A stretch of 64,000 nucleotides of DNA, taken from assembly GCF_003589595.1 (NCBI RefSeq), contig NW_020654422.1, positions 96,637-160,636 on the forward strand, read 5' to 3'. Of this stretch, positions 60,501 through 64,000 are shown in pieces. The position numbers and the translations under genes are program-made. The notes under the pieces are model-generated. The model was not told where the DNA came from. It searched no databases and worked only from the letters and a program-made list of their open reading frames with translations. The first letter of the stretch is position 1; each line of letters starts with the position of its first letter. Source of the DNA: Hyposmocoma kahamanoa. Lineage: Eukaryota > Arthropoda > Insecta > Lepidoptera > Cosmopterigidae.

Positions 60501-62325
60501 AAATCTGAATGTATTGCGCATAGGCTTGAAATATAAATAATATCAGTACAGAGTACTAAAAAAACCGACCTCAAAAGTACGTGGAATTACGTCTATTTGC
60601 CAAGTTTTATTGGAATCGGTCACCGGAAAGTGCGCAAACCCGGATTCATCCCCTAATTAGCCACTATACGGAGCTTGACCCTGGAGATAATAAAAATCAG
60701 TTCTCACTACTCAAAGTATATTGAGAGAGAAAACCGCCTGGAATTGGAGAATAGCAAAAGCAACCATTAAAATAATTGCTCCTTTATAAAAATGAATCTT
60801 CATGCGTGAACAGCCCTTAGAAGTGGATGATTTTCTTCAAAATTAAATGGAACCACATGGAGATACCCTCTTTCCACCAAAAAAGTAATCATCGAAATCG
60901 GTTCACAAATATCGGAGTTATCGCGTAACATAGACACAAAAAAATATATGAAGTCGAATTGAGAACCTCCTCTTTTTTGAAGTCGGTTAGAAAAAATACA
61001 TTCACAATTTAACTATACTTTACCAAATTAATTGCATAAATTTTAAATTCTGCAGTATTTTGAAAATATTTATTTTATATCTAATACATCGTGGCTACTT
61101 GCATTTTTGTCTTTTGCAACATTTGCCATCTGTTTTTATAAGAAAGAAAAACAGAAATTCGCCATTTGCAAAACCCTAATTGTTGTTTTGTACGTAGATA
61201 TCGTTGTTTGTGTAGCGATATTTACTTTTCCTGCATTATTTATGTGTTTATTTCCCCGCAAATGTGATGAAAAACATTGTATGTAACACTTATGGTACGG
61301 GAATTACGAACCTCGACTCCAAGAGCTCGAAGTCTTGTCAGAAGGCTTAAAAGTCGCCTGACGACGCTAAAACTGTTGTTAAAAATTCCCGTTCCATGTG
61401 AAAATCAGACTTTTATCTTATGATACCCATTATACGGTCCATTTAATTGACAAGAATTTTATGGTTATAGCACAGGCAAATACACCAGAACGCTAAGATA
61501 AAATCATATTTAATATAAATATATGAAACATAATTAAATACGCGCCAAAAAATCGCTAACTTTTTGTCGCTAAATAGAAATAAAATGTAGCTTTTGATGT
61601 CAAAATCTAGATCTAGAGACAAAGTCGCTAAGTTGGCAACACTGATTGCAGTGCAACTTCGACTTTGGTATATCACTACAATATATAGAATAAATTAATA
61701 TTTTCAATACTTACGATGTCGGATGATCAACTTGTCGATGCTCAAACGGGTTGTACGGTTTTTCATTGATTATTTCTTTAGATCCTAGACTCAATGTGGA
61801 CTGGAATCCTGGATTTGCAGCAAGATTCGCACTAGAATAGAATAAAAGAATATTATTGTAAATAAAAAAGGTTTATAAATTATTAATACAAAGATCGACC
61901 ACTTACAAAAAATTCCTTCGATCCGGCTGGATTTGAACCAACGTCTTCCAGCAAACCATGCCACACGCTATTCTAATTAAGCCATGGAACGAAGTAGCGG
62001 ACCTTACGAATTTTTCAATGTGCTTGTTGTATATCTTTGTTCTTGGTTTTTAACGATTTTTTTGTTGTAGCGCCATCTTCGAGAAATGTATTTCTTTACG
62101 CAGCCAGGTACTTTTACAGCTACTAGATGTCGCTTTAATAATTGTAACTAAGTTTTATCGAACGTCAACATCTTTCACCTCAGCCCGTGTAAGCACGGGC
62201 CGTGTGATGCCGCCTTTACATTGTGATTAATAAAAAACTTTATAATATAATATATAATATATAATAACTTACGTGGAATTGAAATTTTCCAGGACTATAG
62301 TCCCTTTTTTTTCACCCCTTCCCAT
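42623..62325 (-). CDS. SLC36-type proton-coupled amino acid transporter (PAT / pathetic-like), nine coding exons
   Basis: Exons in coding order: 62325-62273, 61831-61715, 60108-59958, 53522-53401, 52518-52434, 48051-47807, 44400-44188, 43532-43363, 42924-42623. All eight introns are GT-AG and every phase matches, giving 1458 bases and 485 residues, a normal size for the family. The soluble N-terminus ends PYNPFEHRQVDHPTS, then KSSLGSGILAMP (68-78) opens membrane helix 1. The signature AMEGIGVVMPVENEM lies at 263-277. Hydrophobic helices are near 63-82, 85-108, 150-172, 191-206, 211-237, 255-274, 288-311, 333-356, 376-394, 397-420 and 435-456, fitting the eleven of SLC36. Family members move small neutral amino acids with protons at the plasma membrane or lysosome; Drosophila pathetic is linked to growth signalling. 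Which insect paralogue this is cannot be settled by eye. The start ATG is the only one in frame after the acceptor at 62339. Confidence 0.95.
43067..43305 (-). repeat. Short interspersed repeat, family A, in intron 8
   Basis: 'tcaagtgaggggacgaatta', 'gagctttaaattgcaaagat', 'taacattaccgcttggcggt'. Lies in the 438-base last intron. Confidence 0.75.
43363..43532 (-). other. Transporter exon 8
   Basis: 170 bases. Acceptor TATTTTTCTAG, donor GTAAGA. Codes LAQSAKILMALAILFTYSLQ (helix 8) to AAVVGS. Confidence 0.95.
43600..43800 (-). repeat. Penelope-type terminal repeat fragment in intron 7
   Basis: 'tttcatttcctattgattgg' and 'gaggtctcacggtcacagtt', 'gactcagtcag', a decayed relative of 38340-38512. 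Confidence 0.5.
43960..44065 (+). repeat. tRNA-like SINE, family D, in intron 7
   Basis: 'gacctccgtgtttgcacacc', B box ggttcgcttcccgg, 'ctaacttttctatattgtct'. Opposite strand to the transporter. Confidence 0.65.
44188..44400 (-). other. Transporter exon 7
   Basis: 213 bases. Acceptor TTTTTCTCAG, donor GTAAGT. Carries the AMEGIGVVMPVENEM signature and helix 7. Confidence 0.95.
44746..45198 (-). mobile_element. Repeat family F, long form, in intron 6
   Basis: Starts 'agagtactaaaaaaccgacc' and ends 'gagaacctcctcctttttaa', 'agtcgg'. About 450 bases, collinear with 60544-60992. Confidence 0.75.
45758..45985. mobile_element. MITE family G, copy 3, in intron 6
   Basis: 228 bases with inverted ends; perfect 8-base flanks cgctactc at 45750-45757 and 45986-45993. 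Nearly identical to copy 2. Confidence 0.92.
46496..47485 (-). mobile_element. CR1/Daphne-like non-LTR retrotransposon, 3' part, in intron 6
   Basis: A 218-codon open frame (47464-46808) holds QVKNLGLIIDTGLTWDSQV, then YRFKNFLPIKTKTLLVQALV, VIDYADVCY and, near the end, IRLWNALPLRVRQA. This is the C-terminal 'thumb' region that follows the polymerase core in CR1-like non-LTR reverse transcriptases (LG..ID..L.W..., LV.., DY.D..Y, WN.LP..VR). The frame is still open without stops. The 3' UTR ends in a (TTTA)n tail (46498-46520 on the plus strand). It is 5'-truncated at about 47485, where a family A repeat begins. Confidence 0.85.
47488..47745 (-). repeat. Short interspersed repeat, family A, in intron 6
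   Basis: Near full length: 'tcaagtgacgggacaaacaa', 'gtctgatggtaagctacacg', 'aaagatctgaggcgc', 'attactgcttggcggcagaa'. Directly abuts the truncated LINE; ends about 60 bases from exon 6. Confidence 0.8.
47807..48051 (-). other. Transporter exon 6
   Basis: 245 bases. Acceptor TTATTTTTTTCAG, donor GTAAAT. Codes VLDEYVPDYKLSVETYCALT and on, through helices 4 and 5 to TQWPLFI. Confidence 0.95.
48765..48985 (-). repeat. Short interspersed repeat, family A, in intron 5
   Basis: 'caataagtgataggacaaat', 'cacctatcaccttgagacat', 'ctctgggcgaactctttcac'. Confidence 0.7.
49010..49260. repeat. GC-rich retroelement-like segment in intron 5
   Basis: 'gcgccattcgggccgtggga', 'cgtaccttcgcggactcgcc', partly resembling 8895-8930 ('gggggcgtaccttcgcggct'). 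Not coding as far as I can see. Confidence 0.35.
49329..49470 (+). repeat. tRNA-derived SINE, family B, in intron 5 (deleted head)
   Basis: 'gcctcagtggccgaacggtt', a jump to 'accacacagaggtc', B box attcgattcccgg, then 'gagaaatattggtttgg'. Confidence 0.7.
49471..50755. other. Intron 5 interior, no feature recognised
   Basis: AT-rich with no repeat matched inside the window. Confidence 0.35.
50760..51018. repeat. Possible hAT-type MITE in intron 5
   Basis: 'gtttcccaaagtggtcac' on the left and 'ccgaaaagtttgggaacc' on the right form imperfect inverted ends of the common hAT type (caaactttt). Flanking duplication not found. Confidence 0.4.
51019..52045. other. Intron 5, mostly unrecognised
   Basis: A Penelope-type scrap ('aaatgaaactatttttcttt', 'tgcgtataattgttttttca') at 51388-51442; otherwise AT-rich sequence. 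Confidence 0.35.
52046..52336 (+). mobile_element. Repeat family F (complete short form) in intron 5
   Basis: From 'aaccgacttcaaaaaaggag' to 'gggggtcggttttttt'; inner 'ccacctctaagggtgg', 'actttccggtaaccgatttc'. Opposite strand to the gene, ending about 98 bases from exon 5. Confidence 0.8.
52434..52518 (-). other. Transporter exon 5
   Basis: 85 bases. Acceptor TTTCTCTTTGCAG, donor GTAATT. Codes TFIDYALTCTYLAALCVYVV and on (helix 3), ending in phase 0. Confidence 0.93.
53070..53205 (+). repeat. Penelope-type terminal repeat fragment in intron 4
   Basis: 'aaatcgcgtatatttgtttt', 'cgtgaccatgggacctgtaa', 'agggcctg', then an inverted 'atgatttagatc'. The two AT arms form a hairpin around the motif. 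Confidence 0.6.
53401..53522 (-). other. Transporter exon 4
   Basis: 122 bases. Acceptor TTCTTTTTTTAAAG, donor GTACAA. Codes VKTSQEVCVEAKKPSMGFAE and following, up to the split Arg codon. An alternative acceptor 15 bases in (CACAG) would also keep frame. Confidence 0.88.
53945..54700 (+). repeat. Short interspersed repeat, family A, split by a LINE tail, in intron 3
   Basis: Left part 53945-54058 ('gcttcttgtgaaagagttcg' to 'gctagtgaaattata'); right part 54538-54700 ('ggcacatgggacttatcaac' to 'gacttgtttgtcccgtcact'). The 480 bases between them are a separate insertion. Confidence 0.75.
54059..54537 (+). mobile_element. LINE 3' UTR with (TCTA)n tail inserted in a SINE
   Basis: Ends 'gagccagcgcctttttcact', 'gccatgaca', then 12-13 tetramers of tcta/atct (54478-54537). 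The 'ccatgaca' plus simple-repeat end is typical of a lepidopteran LINE 3' end, and a weaker relative lies at 55360-55465 with a (TTTA)n tail. Confidence 0.65.
54701..55499. other. Intron 3 sequence, LINE 3' scrap at its right end
   Basis: AT-rich. 55360-55465 holds a LINE-like end ('gacgggccatgacagaataa' to a (TTTA)n tail). Nothing else recognised. Confidence 0.35.
55500..55770 (-). repeat. tRNA-like repeat, family C, in intron 3
   Basis: Minus-strand head: 'gtggcttagttggcatagcg', damaged B box 'ggttcgaagcgg'; further 'ggagtaatttcacaaaaa' at the right end. Confidence 0.65.
56075..56235 (+). repeat. tRNA-derived SINE, family E, in intron 3
   Basis: 'gatctcggtggcccaacgtt', intact T-arm cccgggttcgattcccggtg, then the body 'gaaccattctaagttggttc' and 'gctctggtactcataataca'. 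The tRNA-like fold is good, but the shared body with 25366 and 12190 marks a SINE. Confidence 0.75.
56330..56395 (-). repeat. tRNA-derived SINE head, family B, in intron 3
   Basis: Minus strand 'gcctccgtgactgaattgcc', B box gggtttgattccagg. Confidence 0.65.
56460..57587 (+). mobile_element. piggyBac-like element, internally deleted, in intron 3
   Basis: Bounded by TTAA at 56460-56463 and 57584-57587. The ends read cccataactatattcc and, inverted, cccttaattaaattcg (12 of 16 match), as expected for piggyBac. A 53-codon frame (56882-57043) begins MNRHMNENQIKEILLGSEDS, an acidic start typical of piggyBac transposases. Further on, another frame reads GYFYGKNRYKWF (57114-57149), a known piggyBac-type N-terminal stretch. 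The catalytic Asp region is absent, so the copy is non-autonomous. An internal palindromic segment (cccgggtcaatcgtgaccc) lies at 56614-56632. Confidence 0.65.
57845..58140 (-). repeat. Dispersed repeat T with family C segment, in intron 3
   Basis: Collinear with 63775-64000: 'gatcagtgggtagcacatac', 'acaagaattgtcacgttgta', 'attgtataaataaactac', then 'attattaatacaaagatcga'. A 65-base stretch ('gaattgatattcaattattt' and on) is present here and absent in the other copy. Confidence 0.65.
58731..59016. mobile_element. MITE family G, copy 4 (long form), in intron 3
   Basis: 286 bases; same ends as copies 1-3; perfect 8-base flanks agtgaaac (58723-58730, 59017-59024). About 58 extra internal bases relative to the others, and more substitutions. 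Confidence 0.92.
59640..59855 (-). repeat. Short interspersed repeat, family A, in intron 3
   Basis: 'gcaagtgacagaaagaacaa', 'cgcgcccgtcaccttgacgt', 'attactgcttaacggcagaa', 'ggacgaactctttcacaaga'. About 100 bases from exon 3. Confidence 0.75.
59958..60108 (-). other. Transporter exon 3
   Basis: 151 bases, acceptor ATCCACAG, donor GTAAGT. Carries helix 1 with GSGILAMP and helix 2 with FICTHCVYIL. Confidence 0.95.
60544..60992 (-). mobile_element. Repeat family F, long form, in intron 2
   Basis: 'cagtacagagtactaaaaaa', 'accgacctcaaaagtacgtg' to 'gagaacctcctcttttttga', 'agtcggtt'. Collinear with 44746-45198 over its whole length. Confidence 0.75.
60993..61714. other. Intron 2 sequence, nothing recognised
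   Basis: AT-rich; a modest GC patch at 61310-61360 without repeat or exon support. Confidence 0.35.
61715..61831 (-). other. Transporter exon 2
   Basis: 117 bases, acceptor TTCTATTCTAG, donor GTAAGT. Codes for the rest of the soluble N-terminus (residues 18-57), including EKPYNPFEHR. Confidence 0.92.
61868..62160 (-). repeat. tRNA-like repeat, family C (long copy), in intron 1
   Basis: 'attattaatacaaagatcga', minus-strand head 'catggcttaattagaatagc', B box ggttcaaatcc, then 'tccgctacttcgttcc' and a body reaching 'agctactagatgtcgc'. Fills most of the 441-base intron 1. Confidence 0.7.
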
Positions 62326-62339
62326 CTTTGCTCGTAGAT
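62273..62339 (-). other. Transporter exon 1 (first coding exon)
   Basis: The acceptor TTTGTTACAG ends at 62340, so at least one non-coding exon lies further right, possibly outside the window. There are 14 untranslated bases, the ATG at 62325, 17 codons (MGRGEKKGTIVLENFNS) and a phase-2 end at AC|GTAAGT. Confidence 0.85.
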
Positions 62340-62847
62340 CTGTAACAAAGGCAAAGGTACACATACACGTTACAAATTTCGGTTTTCGGTTGCTATATTG
62401 AAACAATTGTTTTTTAATTTTGACAAATATGCGTGTAAATAGGTGGCATTATATGTTACAAACTAATTTATAAATTAATGCTTCCTAATATGAGTAGATG
62501 GCGCTAATCCTAAACAAATAAAAGAATAGCCGGCACTATCCATAAAATCTCTGCAATAACCGCTATCTAGTTGATTTCTTTGTTATTACTGGAAATTATA
62601 GTAACTTTGTTAATCCGTAGGTTCCCGAGGTGTAGTAACGATGTAAAGAAGCCTTTGGGTCAAATACACCTTAAAATCTCTTAGCGCCCTACGAATTTAG
62701 TACAGTAATATACATATAGCAAGGTCTTTACTGCTATTATGCGAAAAAGAGCGGCTTCCTTGGTGCATAGAGTTCGTGGCAGCGACAACAGCCTCTCTGG
62801 TATAATTACAGGCAGGGTCCAGGGTTCTGTTCATGAGCACAGATCCC
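62340..62847. other. Upstream of first coding exon; non-coding exon not identified
   Basis: Intronic side of the exon 1 acceptor. I could not pick a non-coding first exon or promoter with confidence. Confidence 0.35.
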
Positions 62848-63010
62848 GGTTACCATGCTGGTCTGCCACGTAGAAGTCCCGGGTTCGATTCCCGAGCCGG
62901 GAGAAATATTTGTATCGCTTACATTTATTTCTCTCGTGTGTTTGGGTGTAATTTGTGGTGTTTGTCCATAGCACCCAGTACACAGGGTTTCCCCAGTGCT
63001 GGGTTTTTAC
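62848..63010 (+). repeat. tRNA-derived SINE, family B
   Basis: 'cggttaccatgctggtctgc', B box gggttcgattcccgag, 'gagaaatatttgtatcgctt', 'ctctcgtgtgtttgggtgta', 'cacagggtttccccagtg'. Confidence 0.8.
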
Positions 63011-63189
63011 AATTTGAATTTGAAAAAATACATTATTTACAAAAGTAGCTATTTGGCACTCTTCGCGACATCATTTTTTTTATTTATTGTATCATAGGTA
63101 CTAAATACTCGACTACGCTGTCTTATATCGCGATTAGCAGACCTATTGACTTATTGGTCCATGTCATAACTAACCCATTTGCATTTCGG

Positions 63190-63289
63190 TAACTTTCGAG
63201 ATTTTGGCCCCTAAAGTTTGTTTTGCTAGTAAAAAACGTTAACTTTCGAGATTTTGGCCCCTAAAGTTTGTTTTGCTAGTAAAAAACAT
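63190..63289. repeat. 50-base tandem duplication
   Basis: Two direct copies (63190-63239, 63240-63289) of a 50-base unit starting taactttcgagattttggcc; they differ only in the last two bases (gt/at region). Confidence 0.95.
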
Positions 63290-63774
63290 CAATTATGTCG
63301 ATTTTGCTTAACAATAAAACTGAAACTAAATAACATATTAAAAAACCGATTAGAGGGGTTGTAGATCTTGTTTCGCCGATTCCAGATATATTTATACAAT
63401 AAGTTTGTAAACTTGCCTTCGCTGGCACCGACTCCAAAAATAACTGATTATAGTCTGTCTTTTAAAGTTTTTCATTTTAATTCAATATCGATAAACCAAC
63501 CCGTCTATTTTTGTTAAAATGTATATGAACAAAAATTTATCTCGACAGCACTAGGGCAACTGCCAAAACAAGAATAAATAAGGCAATAATAATTCAATTA
63601 GTAATCATTAGAACGTATCGTAACATTCACAATTCAGTCATTTCTGGTAATATTTTGTCTTCTTTCACAACCCATCGATAAAACTATCGACAACAACTAC
63701 ATAACTATTTCAAATTTATGAAATCTGGCAACCCTACAAATGTAATTTTACTCCGTCTTCAAAAAGACAGACGA

Positions 63775-64000
63775 TAGGTATTGTAAATATTCAAGTATAA
63801 ATATTTTTTTGGTGGTAATGTGAAACTTCAAACCGATCAGTAGCTAACACATACCAACAATATTTTATTAAAATTACAGGCAAAGGGTTTGAACAAGAAT
63901 TGTCACGTAGTAATTGTATAAATAAATCATAAATATAGATAGATTGATTAATAAATAAGTAATAATAGCAATAATTATTAATACAAAGATCGAACACTCA
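63775..64000 (-). repeat. Dispersed repeat T with family C start, running off the right edge
   Basis: See 57845-58140. The last 33 bases ('aattattaatacaaagatcg', 'aacactca') begin a family C copy that continues beyond the window. Confidence 0.6.

Overview
The window looks like a repeat-rich, AT-rich nuclear region from a moth or butterfly (Lepidoptera). This rests on dense interspersed repeats of recognisable lepidopteran type (tRNA-derived SINEs, elements with 'accgacttc' ends, Penelope-like, RTE/CR1-like and piggyBac-like pieces) and on a conserved host gene with short exons and GT-AG introns. The species cannot be fixed from sequence alone. There is one 400-base assembly gap (36948-37347). 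No bacterial, organellar or rRNA signal was seen.

Two intact genes could be assembled by hand, both on the minus strand. At the left edge (1-1895, running out of the window) lies a two-exon gene for a RAG1-like/Transib-superfamily transposase. Its 527 visible codons are uninterrupted, it carries the first two Asp residues of a DDE triad and a CxxC zinc motif with RAG1-like spacing, and a TATA box and initiator stand at canonical distance upstream. On the right (42623-62325) is a nine-exon gene for a 485-residue SLC36-type (PAT/pathetic-like) proton-coupled amino acid transporter. All eight introns have GT-AG borders and matching phases.

Almost everything else is mobile DNA in various states of decay. 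2.1-16.7 kb holds an ORF1-like fragment, SINEs, non-LTR reverse transcriptase tails and a TA-flanked MITE. 19-22 kb holds nested insertions and a Penelope-like element end with a GIY-YIG domain. 26-31.5 kb holds GC-rich repeats, an LTR-retrotransposon gag/protease remnant and a mariner remnant. 34-37.5 kb holds a long hairpin element and CpG-rich DNA around the gap. The transporter introns hold a CR1-like reverse transcriptase tail, SINEs, two copies of an 8-bp-TSD MITE and a deleted piggyBac-like element.

The most notable items are the intact RAG1-like gene with its promoter, and a four-copy non-autonomous family with 8-bp (one 7-bp) target duplications. Several nested insertions allow relative dating. 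Long stretches between these (for example 39.4-42.3 kb and 49.5-50.7 kb) show nothing I can support.
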